Below are positions 8,485 to 17,372 of a stretch of DNA of 56,912 nucleotides, one piece after another. The stretch covers positions 1 through 56,912 of the forward strand of contig NZ_JAMXAY010000034.1 in NCBI RefSeq assembly GCF_025460835.1, in the 5' to 3' direction. Made by a program: the position numbers and the translations under genes. Under the pieces are notes generated by a model that ran no database searches, was not told where the DNA came from, and saw nothing but the letters and a program-made list of their open reading frames with translations. The DNA comes from Parapedobacter soli. GTDB taxonomy: Bacteria; Bacteroidota; Bacteroidia; Sphingobacteriales; Sphingobacteriaceae. Within the stretch, counting starts at the first letter, position 1, and every line of letters starts with the position of its first letter.

Positions 8485-10731
8485 TTATTCTTTTATCGGG
8501 GCTTCGATAACCCCTAGGTATCTACCCATCCAATACGGAAACAGCCAGATGTCGCCAGCGCTGTTTTCAGCTGCGCCATGGGTACCCCCATCCAGTGTGA
8601 ACCGATTAGCATTATGGCGGGATATCTTCAATTCATCTGGAGGTAATACCTCCGCGGTGGTCTGACCCCGGAAATTGGGCGCCACGTGTTCAATGTCTTT
8701 CCGATGGCTATTCGTAACAGTCCATTGGATCAGGTCGAGCGGATATTCCTTCAGATACCATACGGCCTCTTTCAGATCAATGGAGTCTGTGCCGGTAATC
8801 GCAGTGAAAATATTCCACGCGCCTTCCTTTTCGGGTCTTTCCGCTTCCCAATGATCGCGGATGGCCTCGCCATATTTCGATTTGAGCGTATCATTGAACG
8901 CATACCGGTACAACCCCCAGTAGCCTGCAAAATACATTTCGTCATCCGAATGGTTCCACGCACTCGAAAGCATCTGGCTCCAATCGTCGGCGCCATCCGG
9001 CGCCGTTCCGATTTCTGCCATCGGGCGCAAGAGATTCTCCAGGTACCCATGGTTGTCCATCAGATCGAAAGCGGTTTCGCGATATATGGGCTTACCCGTG
9101 AAGTGATAAGCGGTCTGGAGCATACCGATGATATTGGACGAATTCAGTTTCCGGTCGCCCACGTTCGTGGGGAATGCATTGACGTACTCGGGGTTCCACC
9201 GACCCCAGGTGGTGGGCTGTCCGTCATAGTCTACCAGATAAAGGTCGTGCTGTACAATATGCCCCATCAAGGTATCGATAAGACGAATGGCCTTCTGCCG
9301 CGTTTCCTCGTGATCTACCAATTCGGCGATTACACCGAATGCAAAGATATGACCGATCGCCTCATCACTACTGGTCGTGGCCTTCCAGTACCAGTCGGGG
9401 TGGTCTACCAGCTGCCAGCGCTCGGGGTCGGAAAGTATATCGCGGGTATCCCCTGTTCCGCGCCGCTCAAAGGAACGCGCCGGAAAACCTGGAACGGGGT
9501 TGATATCATATAACCGGCTCATGGCATCCAACGACTCCACGCAATAGTCCAGTGCCTCTTGCTCACCCGTGGTTGCATAGCGGAACGCTTCCGCAGCTAG
9601 GTAAAGCGACGTCCATAGTCCGTCATTGTCGGAATCCCCTAGATAGCCGGTACTCAGATCACCTTCCTGCATGCCTACGAGTGTGGCATTGAAACCATTC
9701 CGGATGTGCCTCTCCCGTACCTGTTGTTCATAATACATGGCCTTTTCATGCAGGGTCATTTCTTTGAAATGGATAACACCGAGCCCACCATCGGTCAATA
9801 ACAACACCGAAGCGTCCGGTCCAGCGGCGATGTCCACCACGTGGTCGCTCGGCAACCAACGCTTGCTCGCATAATATGCGATATCATCTCCTTCCCGCAC
9901 CACGAAAGCTCCTTTGGAAGTACCGAACCAAGAATTCCCATCAATCAGTTTCACCACGGTGATATCCGTCCACGGAAGTATCCGCTGGATATCCGCAGCT
10001 ACTTCACCACGTTCCAAATCATAGCGAAAATAGCCATCGGACGTACCCACAACCAGCTCATTACGGTAATCGTCAACATCGAAAGCCGTCAGGTTCGCGC
10101 CGTCATATATTTTCTCCAATGAACGCGTCGGGGTAGTAAACCGGTACACGCCATCTTCCACAAGTAAAAAAAACAGTGAATGATCTTTGGGGTGGGCTAC
10201 CATGTCGACAACATCACTACCCGAAACCTGGCCTTTCCAGGCAACGACCCCATCCTGAATGAAGTGTACAGCACGCCCGTCGGTCGCCAAAAACTCCTGC
10301 GCATCGTTGGCGGCGAAGACAGTCGGTTCTTCCAATTGATGCTCCACAAACAATCGCCCGGACCAAGCATTGCTGAAAACCGCCTGTTTATCGAGATAAA
10401 CGAACTCGTCCTTGCAAAGCACCATATCCACGATTGCCTTTGCCGACATAAACCGGTACGTATTGTCTGTTACTACGCTACCCGGGTACAGGAACCGTCC
10501 GTCACGCAGGTGTTTGAGCCCATCCGATGCGAGCATTTGCACTTTCCCGTCGCGGTCAGCATGTACCCGTTGCAATTGCACGCCCTCCTCACTGAAAAGG
10601 TATTTCACACTGTAATCCTGCATAAATACAGTATCGGAATAGGCCGTGCCCTGCCGAGGTCCTGGTTTACCACAGGCATAAGTCCCAAACGCAATCAATA
10701 ATAGTAATCGTATATTACGTGTCATGTTCAT
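8485..10731 (-). CDS. Unrecognised lipoprotein: N-terminal beta-propeller plus C-terminal alpha/alpha-toroid-like domain
   Basis: I do not recognise this 748-residue protein as a named family. It starts with a lipoprotein signal (lipobox TYAC at about residue 20). Residues about 50-330 show short repeated strands such as FRYDLERGEV, SWFGTSKGAFVV and DASVLLLTDGGLGVI, consistent with a beta-propeller. Residues about 340-740 are mostly helical with LWTSLYLAAEAFRYATTGEQ and GMLQTAYHFTGKPIYRETAF, the pattern of six-hairpin (alpha/alpha) glycosidases or epimerases. It could be an uncharacterised hydrolase or lyase anchored at the cell surface. It starts 39 bp after the stop of the BNR gene and probably belongs to the same operon. 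Either of two ATGs two codons apart may be used. Confidence 0.75.
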   Translation of the reverse strand: MNMTRNIRLLLLIAFGTYACGKPGPRQGTAYSDTVFMQDYSVKYLFSEEGVQLQRVHADRDGKVQMLASDGLKHLRDGRFLYPGSVVTDNTYRFMSAKAIVDMVLCKDEFVYLDKQAVFSNAWSGRLFVEHQLEEPTVFAANDAQEFLATDGRAVHFIQDGVVAWKGQVSGSDVVDMVAHPKDHSLFFLLVEDGVYRFTTPTRSLEKIYDGANLTAFDVDDYRNELVVGTSDGYFRYDLERGEVAADIQRILPWTDITVVKLIDGNSWFGTSKGAFVVREGDDIAYYASKRWLPSDHVVDIAAGPDASVLLLTDGGLGVIHFKEMTLHEKAMYYEQQVRERHIRNGFNATLVGMQEGDLSTGYLGDSDNDGLWTSLYLAAEAFRYATTGEQEALDYCVESLDAMSRLYDINPVPGFPARSFERRGTGDTRDILSDPERWQLVDHPDWYWKATTSSDEAIGHIFAFGVIAELVDHEETRQKAIRLIDTLMGHIVQHDLYLVDYDGQPTTWGRWNPEYVNAFPTNVGDRKLNSSNIIGMLQTAYHFTGKPIYRETAFDLMDNHGYLENLLRPMAEIGTAPDGADDWSQMLSSAWNHSDDEMYFAGYWGLYRYAFNDTLKSKYGEAIRDHWEAERPEKEGAWNIFTAITGTDSIDLKEAVWYLKEYPLDLIQWTVTNSHRKDIEHVAPNFRGQTTAEVLPPDELKISRHNANRFTLDGGTHGAAENSAGDIWLFPYWMGRYLGVIEAPIKE

Positions 10732-10770
10732 CTATTGAGTGATAAAAAATTACGGCGGCCGCGACAACCC

Positions 10771-11946
10771 CTACGGTCTTACCGCCACATATTTGATTGT
10801 CTTCCGGCCATTGTCCGGATGGAAGGAATAGGTCATATGGAGCACTCCATCTTGTCCTTGGATCAGCGACGGATACGAATACCTTCCTGATTTGGAGGCA
10901 TCGTATTCGATGGGGAATTTCACCGGCCACGTCTTTCCTTCATCGGTTGATAAGTATAGGCTCAACCGGTACCGGCCGTCGTCGACATCGTTGCCCAGCA
11001 TGGCCCATCTGCCATCTGCCAGAACCACCACATCTACACTGGCACCGTTGGGGATTTCCGTTTTGCGCGCAACGGTCCAGCTCCTCCCGCCGTCGAATGA
11101 CTCGCTCACCTGCACACGTGTGGGTGCATCTCCGCTATCCCGCATGTAGGCAATTATACGGCCATCCTCTCGCTGCGCCAATGTGGGTTGGATAGGTCCC
11201 CTCCCCACTATGGGTAGGCTTGGCAACCAAGACACGCCCCCATTATCGGAAATTGCGACCATTGAAAAATTGAACCCATCGGAATACAGTGGTAACAAGA
11301 TCCGGCCATCGGCGGTGATAAGCGGCTTGATACGGGTCATCCACCCCGTGCTCCGCTTGGTGACATCCGTACTGGCATCGATGATCATCTCGTCGTATCG
11401 TGGCGCGTATTCCGACCAGCCATGGTGGGTAGGTGGGAGTTCCTTGAACCCCTGCACAACCGCTTCCGCGAAATCCTCGCCGGGCTTGAGGAGTATGTTA
11501 TCCTGCCATTCCCACACAGGCGCCCCCATGTCACCATATTGAATGGTGGACCGTACACGCAAAACCGAGTTCTCCCATTTATTGGCCTGTACGGCAATCC
11601 ATACCAGAAACAACTTATCTCCCGCCATGAAGAGCACCGGATTGCAATCGGGCAGGTGGGGCGTATCCGCTAGCTCGAAAGGCTCGCTCCAATACCGGCC
11701 TCCGTTTTTCTTTCGTGCTCCCATGATCCGCACATCGTCTGCAGTACGTTCCCCACTGCCCTGGAACCACGCGAGCAACAGATCTCCATTCGGCAACTCC
11801 ACCACGCTGCTTCCGTGCACATGCTGCGCCTGCAAGGGAAACACCAATACCGAATCAGTAACGGTTACTTTTGAGGTACCTCCTTGCGCATTAGCAAGCA
11901 CAAAACCGGTAAAGAAGTAAAAAAATGTCAATATCAGTCTTTTCAT
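10771..11946 (-). CDS. Secreted BNR-repeat sialidase-fold protein (first copy)
   Basis: A 391-residue exported protein of the BNR_2 (PF13088) sialidase superfamily, normally annotated exo-alpha-sialidase. A signal peptide ends at about residue 20 (ANAQ). Asp-box-like loops of the six-bladed propeller are visible: SDNGGVSWLP, SFDGGRSWTV and STDEGKTWPV. The opening HGSSVVELPNGDLLLAWFQGSGE is typical of the environmental branch of the family. I cannot confirm the arginine triad of true neuraminidases, so activity on sialic acid should not be assumed; relatives with this fold act on other sugars. It sits 29 bp after the upstream phosphoesterase gene, in the same operon. Confidence 0.8.
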   Translation of the reverse strand: MKRLILTFFYFFTGFVLANAQGGTSKVTVTDSVLVFPLQAQHVHGSSVVELPNGDLLLAWFQGSGERTADDVRIMGARKKNGGRYWSEPFELADTPHLPDCNPVLFMAGDKLFLVWIAVQANKWENSVLRVRSTIQYGDMGAPVWEWQDNILLKPGEDFAEAVVQGFKELPPTHHGWSEYAPRYDEMIIDASTDVTKRSTGWMTRIKPLITADGRILLPLYSDGFNFSMVAISDNGGVSWLPSLPIVGRGPIQPTLAQREDGRIIAYMRDSGDAPTRVQVSESFDGGRSWTVARKTEIPNGASVDVVVLADGRWAMLGNDVDDGRYRLSLYLSTDEGKTWPVKFPIEYDASKSGRYSYPSLIQGQDGVLHMTYSFHPDNGRKTIKYVAVRP

Positions 11947-11975
11947 GGTTAATCATTATCCAGCGTTGCCATCGG

Positions 11976-13757
11976 TTATTTATGGATACGAAAGGTATCC
12001 CGCACGTTCCCTGTCGAATCCATGCACACGTAGTCCAGCTTCCGCCCGTCGATTCGGAGGTGCTGATACAGGTATCCTTCGTTTAAACGTTTTGCCGCGT
12101 AGGGTTCTATAGTGCCCGACTCGTTCTTACCCTTCGTACCCACGGACATAATATACGTTGTGCCTGCGGTCATTTCTGGCTGAGATTCCCCTCTCTTCAG
12201 CGGGTTTGTACGCAGGTAGTAATGGAAGTGCCCGTTCATCACCATATCCACCCCATATTGATCAAACAGCGGCACCCAGTCCGCAACGATGTCTGGATAG
12301 GGCTCCTCGGATGTATAAGGGGGGAAGTGGAAGACCACAAATTTCCAAACAGCATCGGTGGCCTGCAGTTGGTGGGCAATCCAATCCTTCTGCTCCGCAA
12401 CGGAAAAACTAACCACATCAAGCATAAGGAATAACGCGTTTTCATACCGGAAGGCGTACGTAAGCCCGGATGGCAGACCTGCCGGGCCATTCTGGGGATA
12501 GGCCAGTGTGCTTTGGTAACGCGCCGCGCCCAGCCCGTCCTGGCTGTCGTGGTTTCCAGGTACCGCCATCAGCGGCGTCCGACCAAATACACCGTTGGAA
12601 TATCCAAATAAGGTATCCCAGTCGTCACCGTGCAGACCTGTATTGACCAAATCACCCGCTAGGACGTAGAAGGCAGTTTCGGGGTAACGCACGGCGGCGC
12701 GCTGCAATAGCGCTCCCCATTTTGGATCGTTGTGTACATCCCCGAACCAGGTAAACGCAAACCGGTTGTCCGCATCGGCCGTTTTGAAATGCAACGTGTC
12801 CGATATGGCACCGTCATGTCCTACCATATAAAAGTAGGTTGCCCCCGGCGCCAGCCCATCCAGCGCTGCGGTGAACCGGCTGGTATACCGATCATTCCGT
12901 AGCTGCCGATCCTCCAATAACTGGCGTTTAGCCTCGATAAAAGCCGTATCTGTGGCATTTTCCTGCCAGTATTTTATCCACGAGCCGGCCACCGTCCGGT
13001 CGCAACGCCACTGTACCACCATGCCCGTCGACGGGTCTTCGGGCAATGTTAATGTAATCTGGTCCGGCACAACACCCGAAGGGAAGTCGGTATACCGAAA
13101 GCCTTCCACTACATGGGCCTCCCGCGCACGGCCACGTATGGTCGGCAACAATCGTTGGCCCCGCAACTCATGGGGAACGTCCGTCAAGACTAATCCATCC
13201 CAATCCAGGTAAGTGAATGCGCCGGTGTCCAATTCGGTAATCCGTTGATCACGTGGGAAGATTGGGGCGATTTCCAGGTTATCGCTCGGATTTATGGATG
13301 CGACACTGACGAAGTAGACTGGCCGATGCTTGTCGAATCCATTAATGCCGAGACCCACCTCACCCGCTGCATACTCCTTTTGCCATACTTCATAGGTATA
13401 CAGCCCGTTAGACACCATTAGCTCCGTCTTCCGGAACCCTTGGCCGGTCAACCAAAACGGGATCTCCCGTTGTGCGGTATCCCGCATCACGGACACGACG
13501 GCTGGCACATTCACCTCGAACTTCCAATAGGCGGTTGCCAGCGTGTTTTTTTCCTGTGGCAAGATAACCCCTAGTACAAAAGCATGGCTGATGGTATCCA
13601 GTTCGGCCGATGTCAGCTGCTCATACAGCCGGGTAACCACATCGCCCATTACGCCCGCCACGGAATCCCGGCGGGTATCCTGCACGGGCGCGCACACCGA
13701 CATACCCATGGTTAACGATATAGCTAATAAACTAAAAAGGCGAAAAATCGTATTCAT
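11976..13757 (-). CDS. Secreted metallophosphoesterase with N-terminal Fn3-like domain (purple-acid-phosphatase type)
   Basis: A 593-residue periplasmic or secreted calcineurin-fold phosphoesterase. After a signal peptide (about 1-22) come about 180 residues without a recognised domain, then an Fn3-like region around 210-310 with MVVQWRCDRTV and GLAPGATYFYMVG, then the catalytic domain. The metal-binding motifs are present in order: FGDVHND, AGDLVN, PGNHDSQDG, VFHFPPYTSEE and NGHFHYY. This domain order is that of bacterial purple-acid-phosphatase-like enzymes that release phosphate from organic esters. It lies 18 bp after the glycerophosphodiesterase gene, suggesting sequential diester then monoester cleavage. 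The substrate is inferred only from context. Confidence 0.88.
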   Translation of the reverse strand: MNTIFRLFSLLAISLTMGMSVCAPVQDTRRDSVAGVMGDVVTRLYEQLTSAELDTISHAFVLGVILPQEKNTLATAYWKFEVNVPAVVSVMRDTAQREIPFWLTGQGFRKTELMVSNGLYTYEVWQKEYAAGEVGLGINGFDKHRPVYFVSVASINPSDNLEIAPIFPRDQRITELDTGAFTYLDWDGLVLTDVPHELRGQRLLPTIRGRAREAHVVEGFRYTDFPSGVVPDQITLTLPEDPSTGMVVQWRCDRTVAGSWIKYWQENATDTAFIEAKRQLLEDRQLRNDRYTSRFTAALDGLAPGATYFYMVGHDGAISDTLHFKTADADNRFAFTWFGDVHNDPKWGALLQRAAVRYPETAFYVLAGDLVNTGLHGDDWDTLFGYSNGVFGRTPLMAVPGNHDSQDGLGAARYQSTLAYPQNGPAGLPSGLTYAFRYENALFLMLDVVSFSVAEQKDWIAHQLQATDAVWKFVVFHFPPYTSEEPYPDIVADWVPLFDQYGVDMVMNGHFHYYLRTNPLKRGESQPEMTAGTTYIMSVGTKGKNESGTIEPYAAKRLNEGYLYQHLRIDGRKLDYVCMDSTGNVRDTFRIHK

Positions 13758-13775
13758 ACCTGGCTTATTTGGTTG

Positions 13776-14645
13776 TCATGGTTGTGATTCAGACCTTCCT
13801 CGTATAAACACAACCATTTTCTCCGGGAAGTCCGTTTGTACAACATTGATATATTTCATCTGTTCGAACAGCTTCGCATACCCCCCGTGGCCGGCGGCTT
13901 CCTCCTGATCCGGTGTCCCCAATGCATTTGCCCAAATACGTATCGGACTACGTTGGGTAATGGCATGGAATAAGCTATCGTTATAATAAGAAGCGTCAAT
14001 ATGAACGATATCGGTGAGACCCGATTTTATGATTTCATCCAATTGTTCGGTATCGTACGCGCGGGGCATGATTTTGATACGCGGATCGTATGCGTGCAGC
14101 GTGGCCATTTCCGTATAGTCATAGAGGAAAAAAATCACATGGTCCGTCACGTCCAAATCAGCAATCTGCCGATAGGCATCAAATCGCGCCTGCATACCAT
14201 CTGCCTTGAAATCGATATCCACGAGTATCTTGCCTTTCGCCCGCAATAGTGCTTCCTCCATGGTAGGTATATGATATGCGGTAACTTCGCCATGATTGGT
14301 CAACCGGATTTGCTTCAGCTCTTCATAAGTCTTTTCTTTAACCTCGCCCGTCCCGGTTGTGGTGCGGTCCAAGGTCTTGTCATGCATCAAGACGAAGACA
14401 CCATCCTTGGTTTGCCTGACATCCAACTCGACGATGTGTGCCCCTGCTTTGATAGCTTCATCGATTGATGGCAACGAATTTTCCGGAACCGATAGGTGGG
14501 CACCCCGATGCGCAGCCACCAATACGGTATTGGGCTCGTGATGGTATCGATGCCAAATATGGTCTACCTGTGTTCGTTGTACCGTGCAGGAAACTGCCGT
14601 GATCAGCAACAGTAGATAACTAAACAACCTATTTCTCGATTTCAT
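13776..14645 (-). CDS. Glycerophosphodiester phosphodiesterase family lipoprotein
   Basis: A lipoprotein of 289 residues with the GDPD TIM-barrel. The lipobox is TAVSC near residue 22. The catalytic signature is intact: AAHRGAHLSVPENSLPS, then IVELDVRQTKDGVFVLMHD and the downstream HD loop TLDRTTTGTG. Members hydrolyse glycerophosphodiesters such as glycerophosphoinositol or glycerophosphocholine to glycerol-3-phosphate and an alcohol; some act on diester-linked polymers. The ATG at 14645 is chosen because it gives a clean lipoprotein signal. An ATG 11 codons earlier is possible. It lies 42 bp after the PhoPQ-related gene, in the same operon. Confidence 0.9.
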   Translation of the reverse strand: MKSRNRLFSYLLLLITAVSCTVQRTQVDHIWHRYHHEPNTVLVAAHRGAHLSVPENSLPSIDEAIKAGAHIVELDVRQTKDGVFVLMHDKTLDRTTTGTGEVKEKTYEELKQIRLTNHGEVTAYHIPTMEEALLRAKGKILVDIDFKADGMQARFDAYRQIADLDVTDHVIFFLYDYTEMATLHAYDPRIKIMPRAYDTEQLDEIIKSGLTDIVHIDASYYNDSLFHAITQRSPIRIWANALGTPDQEEAAGHGGYAKLFEQMKYINVVQTDFPEKMVVFIRGRSESQP

Positions 14646-14687
14646 TGACTTCAAATTTACACTATAGACAAGGTGCAAAGAGATTAA

Positions 14688-16103
14688 CTAGTTAACGAAA
14701 AAGGAGTTACTATCACCTACGAAAACCCGGGTACTTTGGGTGTAAAGTGCTCCATTGGCATCGCGGTATTTCAAGTCCACGTAAAACGCTTTGTAACCCG
14801 ATTCGGGCAAGGTAGCGGTGACCTTCACTTTCCGTTTGTGTGCCAGATGCAAATCCTCCTTCACCCACGTTTCATCCCTAAAATCCTGGTCTTCCGAAAC
14901 AGCGCTCCAAACCACCGCACCTTCCAACCTCGGTTTTGTCGCCTTAATGTTCAATTTCAATTTATCCTTGCGTTCCGTCACTTTGTAATCAATGACCGGA
15001 TAGGGTTTTCCCTGTAAAGTAAATCCCCAAAAAGATGAAAGTGCTTGGAAAGCCTGCTTCTTGTCGCCAAGGTCATGCCCTTCGTTGGGTACGTAGTGGA
15101 TGTAATCCGGCCCAGGGATGCTGTCGATGTAATGTTTCACAGCATCGATTACCCAATATTGGTCATTCGTACCCATAAAAAGCATTTTTGGCTTATCGAG
15201 TAACCATCGGTAAGCGTATGGATCAATCATCTGAGCTAACGTACGGCCGCGGTCGCTTTCGATATCCTGTACAAGACCAAGGGCGACATAATCCTGTATT
15301 TGCGGGCTATATTCATTCCACACGTCGACTTGGTAATTGAGGTTCACCGGCATATTCAAAACATCGATGACCATCGGTGCGAACGCTTCCACCCGTTCAT
15401 CCTGTGATGCGGTCAGCCAGGTTGTCCAACCACGCTTCGAAAGGCCTGAAACGACGAACCTCGACACCGGTTTGGAAGAACGGCTCGCGGCGATCTCTTG
15501 CATCGCATCCATCGCCCGTACGGCACTTTTTACCATCGGGAAGAGCAAAGGCCATGTATAATCACCATCCTGTTGGAACTGATGCAAGGTGTACGATATT
15601 AGCTCATCTTCCACCAAACCGTTATATAGTGGTTGGTTGGGCACTTGCCGAAGGACAGCCGCAACGGCTCGGTTGGTCACCGCAATTTTGGCCATGTCTT
15701 GGATAAGGCTATTCGTAGCAAGGTCGTGCCATTCGGGCATGGCGGGGTTATCCTTCTGCATACGGCCGCTGCTGACAAACAACAATCCACCGTCGTAGGC
15801 CACTTCCTTGGGTATGATCACATTGAGCTGGTGTGTCCATGTATGCTCCCGCCAACGCTGGGAAGTAAGCAATACCTGGAAAATCGTCCCTTGGTCGGAC
15901 ACCAAACTATCCCTGATTTCCCATTTATAGGACGTATCTCCGTTTCCGAGGTAGCTTTGTAACGCCGTTGCTGGTGTCACCTGCCCATTTCCCTGACCAA
16001 AAACAGCCGTTGGAAATGAGATAGCCCACCAAGCCACCAAGCATAATCCGCCATGGCGTATCTTACCGCTAATCATCTTAAGCACAGTCATTGTCGATTC
16101 CAT
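14688..16103 (-). CDS. PhoPQ-activated pathogenicity-related family alpha/beta hydrolase
   Basis: A secreted protein of 471 residues matching the PhoPQ_related family (PF10142). The signal peptide ends near residue 38 (AVFGQ). Family landmarks are TPATALQSYLGNGDTSYKWEI, PMVKSAVRAMDAMQE, the nucleophile region VVSGLSKRGWTTWLTASQDERV (Ser within SGLSKRG) and the late histidine in PNEGHDLGDKK. The family has an alpha/beta hydrolase fold and no settled substrate, despite the name taken from Salmonella. An 86-bp gap separates it from the upstream BNR gene; I did not find the shared operator there. Confidence 0.87.
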   Translation of the reverse strand: MESTMTVLKMISGKIRHGGLCLVAWWAISFPTAVFGQGNGQVTPATALQSYLGNGDTSYKWEIRDSLVSDQGTIFQVLLTSQRWREHTWTHQLNVIIPKEVAYDGGLLFVSSGRMQKDNPAMPEWHDLATNSLIQDMAKIAVTNRAVAAVLRQVPNQPLYNGLVEDELISYTLHQFQQDGDYTWPLLFPMVKSAVRAMDAMQEIAASRSSKPVSRFVVSGLSKRGWTTWLTASQDERVEAFAPMVIDVLNMPVNLNYQVDVWNEYSPQIQDYVALGLVQDIESDRGRTLAQMIDPYAYRWLLDKPKMLFMGTNDQYWVIDAVKHYIDSIPGPDYIHYVPNEGHDLGDKKQAFQALSSFWGFTLQGKPYPVIDYKVTERKDKLKLNIKATKPRLEGAVVWSAVSEDQDFRDETWVKEDLHLAHKRKVKVTATLPESGYKAFYVDLKYRDANGALYTQSTRVFVGDSNSFFVN

Positions 16104-16189
16104 ATACTATCATTTTCCACCGGACACTAAATAAGCCATCCTTTATTAACCCTTGTTTAATTAGATACGAATATTTTATGCATGTTGTA

Positions 16190-17320
16190 TTAAAGCGCTG
16201 CTGGATCGATGACTACATGTTTAATCGACCGTCTATTGTAGGTATACGTGATATGCACCAAGCCATCCGGCGACTGGATAACGGCAGGATACGCATACCC
16301 GTCTTCGATGGGTTCATTTTCCAGGGTCATCACAGGTTCCCATGTATTTCCATCGACGGATAAGGCGATGTTCAGGATATTCCTTCCCTTGGGTTCTTCA
16401 CCCTCCTTCGTGGAATGGTTGTAAACCAATAACTGCCGGCCATCGTTCAGCGTCACCGCATCGGTGCCCGAATTGGGATTAGGCAATGTCATCGCCGTCA
16501 TTTCACTCCACGTCTGCCCACCATCTTCCGACCAGCTTTGGGCAAGCACATCCTGCCGCGTGCGGCAGATGACCTGCAATTTACCGCCGGGATAGGTTAG
16601 GATGCTGGGTTGTATCGCATCGAACGCCACACCATCGTTGATCGGACCAACGACTTCCCAAGTTTGTCCAAGGTCTTTACTGATTTCAAAGTAAACACGC
16701 CAATCCTGGTCTTCCCCATCGTCTTTGGGGTATTCGATACTCGTCGGATTGATAATTGTTCCATCAGCCAACTGGATCGGCTTGTTTTTGATTGGACCCA
16801 GAAGGTGGCCCACTTTTGGGTCTTCCCCTAATTTATGGGGCTCCGACCATGTTTTGCCATGGTCTTTCGATGTGATTACCATGCCCCACCAGGTTTGCGG
16901 ACTAGGGCCCACTTTGTAGAACAGCATCAGGTCGCCGCCTTCGGGCTGGAAAAGCACAGGATTCCAACAGGGATACCGCAACGTGTCGTTCTGCACACCG
17001 TTTGCCACCTCTTCAGGCCAAGCCCATCGGCCATCCACCATACGAGACACCCAAATACCGACATCGGGATGGCGTTCGTACGTACCCGCAAAAAAGGCGA
17101 CGAGCAACCCATCGGGCGTTTCGACCAAGGTCGATGCATGGCACTCCGGGGTAGGTTTGTTATCCAACGGGTAGAGGAGTTCACTGCTCACATACCCAGC
17201 GGTAGTTGCCTCTGCTTTTGGCGGCAAGTCAAATCGTTGTTCTTCTGCCCCGTTGGGTGGAGAGCATTTCAGGCAAAATATGGCGAGAATGGACAATAAT
17301 ATCCTTGCTTGTTTCTTCAT
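16190..17320 (-). CDS. BNR-repeat sialidase-fold lipoprotein (second copy)
   Basis: A 376-residue lipoprotein (lipobox LKCS near residue 20) of the BNR_2 sialidase superfamily. Visible features are CHASTLVETPDGLLVAFFAG, the Asp-box SKDHGKTWSEP, DLGQTWEV and EDGGQTWSEM. It differs clearly from the other BNR protein at 10771 and resembles the sialidase-like proteins often adjacent to DHDPS/NAL-type aldolases. The next gene upstream is such an aldolase, 52 bp away, so the pair may release and then process a keto-acid sugar. True sialidase activity is not shown by the sequence. The ATG at 17320 is preferred because an earlier ATG would precede the signal peptide by nine residues. Confidence 0.82.
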   Translation of the reverse strand: MKKQARILLSILAIFCLKCSPPNGAEEQRFDLPPKAEATTAGYVSSELLYPLDNKPTPECHASTLVETPDGLLVAFFAGTYERHPDVGIWVSRMVDGRWAWPEEVANGVQNDTLRYPCWNPVLFQPEGGDLMLFYKVGPSPQTWWGMVITSKDHGKTWSEPHKLGEDPKVGHLLGPIKNKPIQLADGTIINPTSIEYPKDDGEDQDWRVYFEISKDLGQTWEVVGPINDGVAFDAIQPSILTYPGGKLQVICRTRQDVLAQSWSEDGGQTWSEMTAMTLPNPNSGTDAVTLNDGRQLLVYNHSTKEGEEPKGRNILNIALSVDGNTWEPVMTLENEPIEDGYAYPAVIQSPDGLVHITYTYNRRSIKHVVIDPAAL

Positions 17321-17372
17321 GGTTATCTGTTTGTTTGACATGATCATGTGCTTCGTCCGAAATATACTAATA

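Noticed and set aside
8686-9513. 275-codon plus-strand frame opposite the two-domain lipoprotein
   Set aside because: No recognisable motif and fully inside a stronger minus-strand gene.
16103-16189. Another member of the shared operator upstream of the PhoPQ-related gene
   Set aside because: No -7 box with the required spacing; the best half-site-like stretch near 16163 matches at fewer than half of the positions.
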